A stretch of DNA of 64,000 nt from Megascapheus bottae (Eukaryota; Chordata; Mammalia; Rodentia; Geomyidae): contig JANJXV010000262.1 in NCBI GenBank assembly GCA_024803745.1, positions 1,364,001-1,428,000 of the forward strand, given 5' to 3'. A model generated the notes under the pieces. It was not told the DNA's origin and searched no databases. It saw nothing but the letters and a program-made list of their open reading frames with translations. This document shows, piece by piece, positions 11,140-21,893 of this stretch. The position numbers and the translations under genes were made by a program. Every line of letters begins with the position of its first letter. Position 1 is the stretch's first letter.

Positions 11140-12144
11140 CTACAGTATTCTTGGTTGGTAGTTATTTGATTTAAGGGCATGACATATATGCTTCCAGTCA
11201 CTTCGTGCTAGCATGGTCTCTGCTGAGAAATCTGGGGTTATTCTGATTGGTTTGCTTTTATAGGTTACTGATCCTTTTACCCTGGCTGCCTGTAGGATCT
11301 TTTCTTTCGTTTCTATTGATCCAGTTCGGATCACAATGTGGCGGTGGGATGTTCTTTTCTGGTCAGGTCTGTTTGGGGTTCTAAAAGCTTCTCGTATCTG
11401 GATGGGCCTGCCCATCTGGATATTTGGGAAGTTCTCTGAGATGATTCCCTGAAGTATATTTCCAATACCATTGACCTCTTTCTCCACGCCCTCCTCAATA
11501 CCAACTAGCCTTAAATTAGGCTTCCTAATTGCATTTTGGACCTCTTGAAGCGCTCTCTCATATTTCCTAGATTTGGATTGGCTCATTTTCTGCTCTTTCT
11601 CTATAATAACTAAATTATCTTCAGCCCCGGAAATTCTCTCCTCTGCATTGTCTATCCTGCTATCAAAGCTATCTAGTTTATTTTTCATCTCCCTTGCTTC
11701 TAATTACTCATTTTTGATGCCTTGCATCTCCTGTTTTAGATCATGTATGGATTTCTTTATCTCCTTGATTTCCTTTTGAGTGGTTAGCTCAGTAGCTTTA
11801 TTTTCTTTGGACATTTGCTGGAGTTTGGTCACGTTTTCATTTGTGGATTCTATGAATTCATCCATCTTTCTTTGAAAAACCTTTATTATGACCTCCTTTA
11901 TGGCTTCTTCTTTTTCACTTATCACCTTGTTTTTGCTTTCCTCTTGTTCAGGTATGGCTTCCTCCATTATCTCTTTCTTTATATTTTCACATTTTTCATT
12001 AATGATGTTTATCAATTGCATTTGTGTAGCAATTGGAAGACTCTCCTCTAGGTTTGCCAGTGACTGTTCCATTCTCTATTTATATTTGGTGGGGGATGTT
12101 GTTTCTTGATTTGACATTTTTCTTGAGTTTCTTGTTTTGCCCAT
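11140..12144 (-). pseudogene. L1 ORF1 (unit 0), nearly complete
   Basis: L1 ORF1 encodes an RNA-binding chaperone of the L1 particle. The start ATG is at 12144, and a stop interrupts the frame soon after. The frame reopens at 12072 with a long charged, heptad-like coiled-coil segment, stops again at 11704-11706, and is then open for 182 codons to 11140. The C-terminal part includes RTPNRPDQKRTSHRHIVIR, matching the RRM/C-terminal domain boundary of mammalian ORF1p. It ends at the same stop as the other units. It is the least broken ORF1 in the array but still interrupted. Confidence 0.85.
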
Positions 12145-14069
12145 TTGAAAAAGGGAGCAAGATTACTACTAAATACGATTATAGTTTTTCAGATATAACC
12201 AACCTAGACCTCTGTAGCTGGCAGACACTAGATGTTCACAAGTTTTGATTGGTATTAACTCTTTCTTTTAGTGCACTTACAGACCAGTCTAATACAACCA
12301 CTGATAAGCGATTTATACCCAAAACAATAAGCTTCACAATACAATCTCTATTGTCGTTAAGTCCCTCTGAGCCTAAAGAATAATTAATCACCTACATATA
12401 CAATATTGCTCAACAGCCATCAAGTGTAGATCCGTGCAGTATAAGGGTTGAAAGACGAGCAGAGGTCCAGAGATAGAATAAAAGAATGAGAGAGGTCAGG
12501 GGAGGTACAAGAGGATTAACGTAGGAGTGTAAGAATATTGTAGTAATGAAGAAAAGTTAGAGCATAAGGATAACTGACCTAAGTTGGTATGTAGGTAGCA
12601 TATTTGAGTACAAAGTTTGGAAAGTATTAGAATAAAACTTATGTGTTGCTGCACGACTAGCTCTTAGCCCAACCAGTGGCCTCACAGTGGACCATGGGAT
12701 GGATCTGTTTTTCTTGTCTAAGTTGAGGGAAAGGGCTATTTCACAAGATGCAGAACCGAAGATTTCAGAAGCAAATGCTGTGAGTGAAGTAGCTCGTAAA
12801 AAGCATTTTTATTTACTTTTATCTTTCTGCCAGTCTTGGGGCTTGATTTCAGGGCCTGAGCACTGTCCTCGGGTTTTCTCAAGTCTAGCCCTCTGCCACT
12901 TGAGCCACAGTGCCACATCTAGATTTTCTATCTATGTGATACTGAACAATCAAACCCGGATCTTCATGGATGCTAGGCAAGCACTCTACCACTATGCCAA
13001 ACTCTCAACCCTGTCATAGTAATTATAAAGTCATCATCATCATATCAAAATGTCCTTTCTCCTACAAAGATTGAACACTTATCTATGTGTGTAATGCTTT
13101 TCTTAAAATTTCACTAATTCTTCTGTGTTTTTCCTTCCTGCATTTTTTACACATGACAGCAAAGCTAATCATCAGGAAAAAAGTGATTAGGATACAGAAA
13201 TCTAATAATATCCTAGTAGATTGACGTAAAAAATATGTGCAAGATGCCCTGTGTGTTTGACCTAGTGGTAGATTCATTGGCTACCACGGAAAAAGACTCA
13301 GGTTTGATTCCTCATTACCACATACATAGAAAACCCTGCAAGTGGTGCTGTTGCTCGGTGGGACAGCTAAAGCCTAAAGAAAGCCCAAGAACAATGTTCA
13401 CACTCTGAGGTCAAGTCCCAAGAGTAGCAAAAACAAAAAAAAATTCGACAAGGGGCAAAATGCAGGCAGAGAAGGCACTGTGAAGCAAATGTTTTGTAAA
13501 GGATGACGGCAATATTGACCCTTAAGTCTGGATCTTACCTAAGAAAGGCTCCTTGAGCCTGAGACCAGACTGGTAGTTGGGCCTAGTGGAAGACATTGGG
13601 ATTGGACAAATAAGGTGTGTTGTTTACTACATCCACATGTATATTGTGAGATTGGAGGAGAGATTCAGCCTCCAGTATGTCTTTGGTGAGGTCTTTTGTG
13701 AGCAAGGATCTTTGGTCATTGGGCCCTGAAAGGTGACCCTGCCTCCCTCACAATGGAACAGAATATGGAACCCTGGTAACCAAGCCACTGTAACTAACAA
13801 CCAGCTCAAGCCAGCTCACTTGGCCTGTGGCTCAGGAGGAAGAAAGATGTTGCTGTGCTGTTGCCAAAGGTCTGGAAACTCGAGTCTCAGGCATGGAAGT
13901 TGTGGATGTCTTACTCAAAGATGTACATGCTAGATTATTGCCAAGCCACAAATCCAGTATAACAGGCCTTTCTCTAAGAAGAAGGCCACGAAAATCCAGG
14001 ACAACCAGATGAGGTATATTTCTAAGAAGAAATGTATTTGACCCCATCATCCTCCCCACACACTACAAC
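12145..14069 (-). mobile_element. 5' region of unit 0 with two ID SINEs
   Basis: About 1.9 kb upstream of ORF1. The first 0.5 kb may be L1 5' UTR and the remainder may be captured flank. It contains a reverse ID SINE (about 12805-13013), a 4-copy CAT tract (13032-13043) and a forward ID SINE (about 13245-13443). The short CAT tract groups it with units C and D. Confidence 0.75.
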
Positions 14070-14484
14070 TTTCTTTTTTTTCATTTTTTTATTGTAATTA
14101 GTAAAAGGGTTACATGATATTTGCCAATAGAAGGTGCATTAATTCACATACATTGATACCCTTTCACATGTCTTGGTACCCATTTCCCTCCAACCCCACA
14201 CCCCCCACCCGTCTTGGTTTTCCCCCCTTCCCTATCATTTCAAATATCCAAATACAAATATATTCAATATATCAGATAACAAAGTGAGATACTATACCAA
14301 TATGGGATTACCAAGGGACAGCAAAGGAGATGAGAAACAACATGGTACATTAAGGACAACAATCATTCATTATGTGGCTTTTGTTTCAATATCCTAGAGG
14401 TCCTTTCAATTAGCTTTACATTATATGGCCTTATATATGGCCTTTTGCTCTATTGCCAATCTCTGCTAGTAGAGCCCAAGGTTT

Positions 14485-17400
14485 CTACTGATTATGACGA
14501 GTGAGGGAAACCACTGAGCCTAAGTTCCTTTGAGTCTGGCTTACTTCACTCAATATGATTTGTTCTAAGTCTTTCCATTTCCTACCATATCGGGCGATGT
14601 CATTCTTTCTGACAGCAGCATAGAATTCCATTGTGTACAAATGCCACAACTTGCTGATCTACTCATCAACTGAGGGACATCTGGGTTGGTTCCATATCTT
14701 TGCTATGGTGAATAGTGCTGCAATGAACATTGTTGTGCTAGTGGGTTTAGTATGCCCTTGTTTCTGGATTGTTGGGTAAATGCCAAGTACTGGAATTGCT
14801 GGGTCATAGGGGAGTTCTTTGTTTAGTCTTTTGAGGCACTGCCACACTGCTTTCCATAGTGGTTGAACTAGTTTGCACTCCCACCAACAGTGTAGTAGTG
14901 ATCCCTCCTGGCCACATCCCCTCCAGCATCTGTTGTCATCATTTTCCTGATTCTGGTCATTCTAACTGGAGTGAGGTCGAATCTTAGAGTTGTTTTGATT
15001 TGCATTTCTTTTATGACCAGAGATGTGGAGCATTTCTTCATGTGTCTATAGGTCATTTTGGTTTCTTTTTCACAGAATAATCTCTTTAAGTCTTTGGGCC
15101 ATTTTTTAATGGGATGGGTGTTACTTTGGAGGTTAGTTTTGGAGTGATTCAATTTTTTGAGTTGTTGATATATTTTAGATATGAGGTCTTTGTCAGTTGT
15201 TTGGTTGGTGAAGATCTTCTCCCACTCTGTAGGCTTCCTTATTAGTTTACTTGCTATATCCGTTGCCATACAAAAGCTCTGCAGTTAATTGCAGTCCCAC
15301 GAATACAGGTTTTCTCTGATTTGTTGTAATTCTTGGTCCTTATTAAGAAAGTTTCGACCTGTGACAAGGAGGCCTAGTGTATCTCCTATTCCTTCCTGTA
15401 AACGTTTCAGTGTGTCAGCTTTAACCTCCAGGTGTTTGATCCATTTGGAGTTAATTCTAGTGCAAGCTGACAAAGAAGGATCCAACTTTAGTTTTCTGCA
15501 TGTGCATAACCAGTTCTGCCAGCACAACTTGTTGAAGAGGCTATCTTTCTTCCATTCTATTTTTTTGGCTCCCTTGTCAAAGGTTAGGTTGCCATAGGTC
15601 TGTGGTTTAATATCTGGGACCGCAGCTCTATTCCATTGGACTTCAGGCCTGTTCTTGTGCCAGTACCAAGGTGTTTTGAGAATTATAGCTCTGTAATAGA
15701 ATCTAAAGTTTGGAACTGAAATTCCTCCAGCGCTGTTCTTTCTGCTAAGAAGTGTTTTTGCTATACGGGTCTTTTATTATTCCACATGAAATTTTGAATT
15801 GCCTCTTCTATTTCTTTAAAGAATGACATTGGGATGTTGATGGGTATAGCACTGAATTTGTAGATAGCCCTTGGCAAGATTGTAATTTTCACAATGTTGA
15901 TTCTTCCAATCCAGGAGCATGGGAGGATTTTCCATTTCCTTAGTTCTGCTTTAATTTCCTTTTTTATGGTTTTAAAGTTTTCATCTAACCGGTCCTTGAC
16001 ATTCTTAGTTAAGCTAATTCCTAGGTACTTTATTTTCTTTGAGGCTATTGTAACAGGAGTTTCTTTCCTGATTATTGCCCCGTTCCTCTGACTGTTGGCG
16101 TAAAGGAAGGCACTTGATTTGTGAGTGTTGAATTTATGGCCTGCTACCCTTCCAAAGCTTTGAATCAGTTCAAGGAGCTTGGGAGTAGAGTCTATAGGAT
16201 TCTTTAAATACAGAATCATGTCATCTGCAAAGAGGGATAATTTTATTTCCTCTTTATCTACTTAGATCCCCTTTATGCTTGCTTCTTGCCTTATTGCACT
16301 GCCTAGGAATTCTAGTACTATGTTAAAAAGGAGTGGAGAGAGTTGGCATCCTTGTCTCGTTCCTGATTTTAGAGGGAATGGCTTTAGATTTTCACCATTA
16401 AGTATAACACTAGCATTGGGTTTCTCATACACAGCCTTTATTACATTGAGAAATGTTCCATGGATTCCTACTTTCTCCACATCTTTTAACAAAAAGGGGT
16501 TTTGGGTCTTGCCAAATGCCTTTTCCGCATCTATTGAGACAATCATGTGATTTTATCCCTGTTCCTGTTGATGTGTTGAATTATATAAATTGATTTGTAT
16601 ATGTTGAACCAGCTTTGCCTCCCTGTGATGAATCCAGTTTGATCATAGTGTATAATTTTTTTGATGAGTTGTTGTAGACGTTTGGCCAGTATTTTGTTGA
16701 GAAGTTTCGCATCGATGTTCATCAAAGAAATGGGTCTATAGAACTCTTTCTTTGATGAATCTCTGCCTGGTTTGGTGATGAGGGATATACTGGCTTCAAA
16801 GAATGAGTTTGGTAAAGAACCTTCATTTTCAATTTCGTTGAAGAGCTGGAGGAGTATTGGTGTGAGCTCTGCTTTGAAGACCTTATAGAATGCAGCTCTG
16901 AATCCATCTGGCCCTGGGCTCATTTTAAGTGGAAGTTGTCTAATTTCCATTTCTATTTCACAGCTTGAAATAGGCCTGTTGAGTTGGGTTACCTCTTCTT
17001 GATTCAGTGTGGGTATGTTAATATTGTCTAGGAATTCATCCATTTGTTCTAGATTCTCAAATTTGTTGGCGTAAAGGTTTGAGAAGTATTCCCTCATGAT
17101 ATTCTGGATCTTGGTAATTTCTGTCGTGATATTACCATTTTCATCTGCGATTTTGTTTATTTCGATATGCTCTCTTCTTTTTTTGGTAAGATTTGCTAAG
17201 GGCTTGTCAATTTTGTTAATTCTTTCAAAGAACCAACTCCTTGTTTTGTTGATGCTTTCTATAGTTTTTTTATTCCAAATCATTTAATTCTGCTTTGATT
17301 TTAATAATTTGCTTTCTCCTAATGGGTTTAGGGTTGGTTTGTTGCTCTTTTTCCAGGAGGTTAAGGTGAGACATTAACTAGTTGGTTTGCCATTTTTCCA

Positions 17401-18322
17401 ACTTGCTGTTGTAGGCACTCAGCGCTATAAATTTTCCTCTGAGTACTGCCTTTGTTGTGTCCCTAAGGAGTTGATATTTGTGTGCTCCTTATTGTTAAAT
17501 TTCATAAACAGTTGGATATCTGTTCTGATCTCTTCGATTACCCATTGTTTTTGATTCAACAATGTGTTGTTCAGTCTCCATGAGTTACAGGGTTTTCTTT
17601 GGTGGAGATGTGTGTTCAGCTCCAATTTGATGCCTTTATGGTCTGAGAGTGTGCATGGAATAAATTCAGTGTTTCTGAATCTGTCCAGGTTTGCTTTATG
17701 GCCTAAGATGTGGTCTATTTTGGAAAATGTTCCATATGCTGCTGAGAAAAACCTATATTGTGGTGTTACTGGGTGGAATATTCTCCAGATGTCTGTTACA
17801 TCTAGTCGGTCTATATAGTTGTTCAGTTCTAAGGTTTCTCTTTTGAGTGTTTGCCTTGTTGATCTGTCCATAGGTGAGAGTGGTGTGTTAAACTCACCAA
17901 CAATCACTGTGTTTCGATCTATGTATGGTTTCAGTGCAAGTATAGTTTGCTTGATGAAGTTTGGAGCTCCGGGATTGGGTGTGTAAATATTTAGGATCGT
18001 TATGTCTTCCTGGAGGAAAGACCCCTTTAGTAGTATGTAGTAACCTTCTTTGTCTTTTCTTACTAATTTTAGTTTGAAGTCTATTGTCTGATATGAGTAT
18101 GGCAAATCCAGCCTGTTTATGTGGGCATTAGCTTGATAGAATTTATTCCAACCTCTCACTTTCAAAAGATGATTGTTTTTGGGTAAGATGTGTCTCTTGA
18201 AGACAGCAGAACGATGGCTCTTGCTTTTTGATCCAACTACACAGCCTATGCCGTTTAATTGGAGAGTTAAGTCCATTGATATTGAGAGTTAGGATTGAGA
18301 GATATTTATTAGTTCCTACCAT
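14485..18322 (-). pseudogene. L1 ORF2 (unit A), endonuclease-RT, broken
   Basis: ORF2 encodes an APE-like endonuclease, a reverse transcriptase and a C-terminal cysteine-rich segment. I place the start at ATG 18322 because that frame reads into LTLNINGLNSPIKRH, the conserved endonuclease N-terminus. The methionine at 18276 is in another frame. The frame breaks after QETH and again just before the peptide SLGTQQRQY, with TAG near 17377. A long RT segment runs 17283-16543 and includes SPGPDGF, with FADDM-region sequence following near 16219 after a further stop (Q codon to TAG near 16263). It is inactive. Confidence 0.88.
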
Positions 18323-18551
18323 ATTTAAAACCTTTTAGTAGGGCCTGTGTCTAGACAGTTCTTGTGGTCCTTAGATGGTATGCTGTTTAGGTGCCATTTC
18401 TTTCCCTATAATGCATTTATTTTGGTTTTGTATGTATAGAGCATCGTTGAGAATTCTCTGTAGTGTTGGTTTTGTTTCGACATATTGTTTCAGCTTTTCC
18501 CTGGAATGGAATGTTTTATTGTTCCCTCAGTTTGAATGAGAGCTTAGCTGG

Positions 18552-19551
18552 CTACAGTATTCTTGGTTGGTAGTTATTTGATTTAAGGGCATGACATATA
18601 TGCTTCCAGTGACTTCGGGCTTGCATGGTCTCTGCTGAGAAATCTGGGGTTATTCTGATTGGTTTGCCTTTATAGGTTACTGATCCATTTTCCCTGGCTG
18701 CCTTTAGGATCTTTCCTTTCGTTTCTATTGATCCAGTCGGATCACAATGTGGCGGTGGGATGTTCTTTTCTGGTCAGGTCTGTTTGGGGTTCTAAAAGCT
18801 TCTCGTATCTGGATGGGCCTGCCCTTCTGGATATTTGGGAAGTTTTCAGAGATGATTCCCTGAAGTATATTTCCAATACCATTGACCTCTTTCTCCACGC
18901 CCTCCTCAATACCAACTAGCCTTAAATTAGGGTTCCTAATTGAATCTTGGACCTCCTGAAGCGCTCTCTCATATTTCCTAGATTTGGATTGACTCATTTT
19001 CTGTTCTTTATAATACCTAAATTATCTTCAGCCACGGAAATTCTCTCCTCTGCAATGTCTCACCTGCTATCAAAGCTATCTACTTTATTTTTCATCTCCC
19101 TTGCTTCTAATTGCTCACTTTTGATACCTTGCATCCCTTGTTTTAGATCATGTATGGATTTCTTTATCTCCTTGATTTCCTTTTGAGTGGTTAGCTCAGT
19201 AGCTTTATTTTCTTTGGACATTTGCTGGAGTTTGGTCACGTTTTTATTTGTGGATTCTTTGAATTCATCCAACTTTCTTTGAAAAACCTTTATTATGGCC
19301 TCCTTTATGGCTTCTTCTTTTTCACTTATCACCTTGTTTTTGCTTTCCTCTTGTTCAGCTATGGCTTCCTCCATTATCTCTTTCTTTATATTTTCACATT
19401 TTTCATTAATGATGTTTATCAATTGCATTTGTGTAGCAATTGGAAGACTCTCCTCTAGGTTTGCCAGTGACTGTTCCATTGTCTGTTTACATTGGGTGGG
19501 GGATGTTGTTTCTTGATTTGACATTTTTCTTGAGTTTCTTGTTCTGCCCAT
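18552..19551 (-). pseudogene. L1 ORF1 (unit A), broken
   Basis: The frame starts MGRTRNSRKMSNQETTS at 19551 and is open for 163 codons, through a charged coiled coil, to a stop at 19060. A second open piece at 18997-18725 covers the RRM part (NPNLRLVGIEEGVEKEVNG). A frameshift lies near 18737, where the other units read HIVIRTGS. The terminal IL-stop end is shared with all units. Confidence 0.87.
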
Positions 19552-21476
19552 TTGAAAAAGGGAGCAAGATTACTACTAAATACGATTATAGTTTTTCAGA
19601 TATAACCAACCTAGACCTCTGTAGCTGGCAGACACTAGATGTTCACAAGTTTTGATTGGTATTATCACTCTTTCTTTTTGTGCACTTACAGACCAGCCTA
19701 ATACAACCACTGATAAGCGATTTATACCCAAAACAATAAGCCTCTCAATCCAATCTGTATTGTCTTTAAGTCCCTCTGAGCCTAGAGAATAATTAACCAC
19801 CTACATATACAATATTGCTCAACAGCCATCAAGTGTAGATCCGTGCAGTATAAGGGTTGAAAGACGAGCAGAGGTCCAGAGATAGAAAAAAAGAATGAGA
19901 GAGGTCAGGGGAGGTGCAAGAGGATTAACGTAGGAGTGTAAGAATATTGTAGTAATGAAGAAAAGTTATAGCATAAGGATAACTGACATAAGTTGGTAAG
20001 TAGGTAGCATATTTGAGTACAAAGTTTGGAAAATATTAGAATAAAACTTATGTGTTGCTGCACGACTAGCTCTTAGCCCAACCAGTGGCCTCACAGTGGA
20101 CCATGGGATGGATCTGTTTTTCTTGTCTACGTTGAGGGAAAGGGGTATTTCACAAGATGCAGAAGCGAAGATTTCAGAAGCAAATGCTGTGAGTGAATTA
20201 GCTCGTAAAAAGCATTTTTATTTTCTTTTATCTTTCTGCCAGTCTTGGGGCTTGAATTCAGGGCCTGAGCACTGTCCTCGGGTTTTCTCAAGTCTAGCCC
20301 TCTGCCACTTGAGCCACAGTGCCACATCTAGATTTTCTATCTATGTGGTACTGAGCAATCAAATCCAGATCTTCATGGATGCTAGGCAAGCACTCTACCA
20401 CTATGCCAAACTCTCAACCCTGACATAGTAATTATAAAGTCATCATCATCATCATCATCATCATATACAAATATCCTTTGTCCTACACTTAACTGTGTCT
20501 AATGCTTTTTTTTAATTTCACTAATTCTTCTGTGTTTTTCCCTCTTGCATTTTTTACACATGACAGCAAAGCCAATCATCAGGAAAAAATTGATTAGGAT
20601 ACAGAAACCTAATAATATCCTAGTAGATTGACGTCAAAAATATGTGCAAGATGCCCTGTGTGTTTGACCTAGTGGGAAAGTCCTTGGCTACCAAGCAGTA
20701 AGCCTCAGGTTTGATTCCTCATTACCACATACATAGAAAATGCTGCAAGTGGTGGCCTGGCTCGGTGGGACAGCTAAAGCCTAAAGAAAGCCCAAGAACA
20801 ATGTTCACACTCTGAGGTCAAGTCCCAAGACTAGCAAAAACAAAAAAAAATTCGACAAGGGGCAAAATGCAGGCAGAGAAGGCACTGTGAAGCAAATGTT
20901 TTGTAAAGGATGAGGGCAATATTGACCCTTAAGTTTGGATCTTACCTAAGAAAGGCTCCTTGAGCCTGAGACCAGACTGGTAGTTGGGCCTAGTGGAAGA
21001 CATTGGGATTGGACAAATAAGGTGTGCTGTATACTACATCCACATGTATATTGTGAGATTGGAGGAGAGATTCAGCCTCCAGTATGTCTTTGGTGAGGTC
21101 TTTTGTGAGCAAGGATCTTTGGTCATTGGGCCCTGAAAGGTGACCCTGCCTCCCTCACAATGGAACAGAATATGGAACCCTGGTAACCAAGCCACTGTAA
21201 CTAACAACCAGCTCAAGCCAGCTCACTTGGCCTGTGGCTCAGGAGGAAGAAAGATGTTGCTGTGCTGTTGCCAAAGGTCAGGAAACTCGAGTCTCAGGCA
21301 TGGAAATTGTGGATGTCTTACTCGAAGATGTACATGCTAGATCATTGCCAAGCCACAAATCCAGTATAACAGAACTTTCTCTAAGAAGAAGGCCAGGAAA
21401 ATCCAGGGCAACCAGATGAGGTAAATTTCTAAGAAGAAATGTATTTGACCCCATCATCCTCCCCACACACTACAAC
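19552..21476 (-). mobile_element. 5' region of unit A with two ID SINEs
   Basis: Contains a reverse ID SINE (about 20213-20422), 8 CAT repeats (20441-20464) and a forward ID SINE (20653-20850). The inverted SINE pair could fold into a hairpin if transcribed. Between the SINEs and the unit end (20851-21476) lies unclassified, highly conserved sequence with no credible ORF. Confidence 0.78.
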
Positions 21477-21893
21477 TTTCTTTTTTTTCATTTTTTTATT
21501 GTAATTAGTAAAAGGGTTAGATGATATTTGCCAGATAGAATGTGCATTAATTCACATACATTGATACCCTTTCCCATGTCTTGGTACCCATTTCCCTCCA
21601 ACCCCACACCCCCCACCCGTTTTGGTTTTCCCCCTTCCCTATCAAATTTCAAATATCCAAATACAAATAAATTCAATATATCAGATAACAAAGTGAGATA
21701 CTATACCAATATGGGATAACCAAGGGACAGCAAGCGAGATGAGAGACAACATAGTACATTAAGGACAACAATCATTCATTATATGGCTTTTGTGTCAATA
21801 TCCTGGAGGTCCTTTCAATTAGCTTCACACTATATGGCCTTATATATGGCCTTTTGCTCTATTGACAATCTCTGCTAGTAGAGCCCAAGGTTT

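Larger units (their letters stand above)
10881..14069 (-). mobile_element. Array unit 0 (partial L1: ORF2 start, ORF1, 5' region)
   Basis: The unit begins in the ORF2 endonuclease region. At about 11071 it skips roughly 320 bp present in other units (the counterpart of about 18172-18493), joining endonuclease sequence straight to the ORF1-ORF2 spacer. ORF1 and the 5' region then follow in full. Because L1 insertions usually lose their 5' end, the missing 3' part here fits an array edge better than an ordinary truncated insertion. Confidence 0.85.
14070..21476 (-). mobile_element. Array unit A (full-length dead L1 plus 5' region)
   Basis: 7407 bp. In reverse order it comprises a tail complement and 3' UTR (14070-14484, with the L1-typical G-rich polypurine tract seen here as a C-rich run near 14190-14235), ORF2 (14485-18322), a spacer, ORF1 (18552-19551) and the 5' region. 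Marker states are the undeleted ORF2 site near 15661 and the short ORF1 site (tctgttctttataatacc) near 19003. Confidence 0.9.

Noticed and set aside
13245..13443. Possible tRNA gene from A/B-box-like sequence
   Set aside because: This is the tRNA-derived head of an ID SINE. No complete cloverleaf or terminator arrangement is visible.
20096..20428. 110-codon plus-strand ORF recurring in every unit (also 12687, 27511, 34937, 57482)
   Set aside because: The second half is translated reverse ID SINE, and the repetition follows from unit duplication. No promoter, domain or independent conservation is visible.
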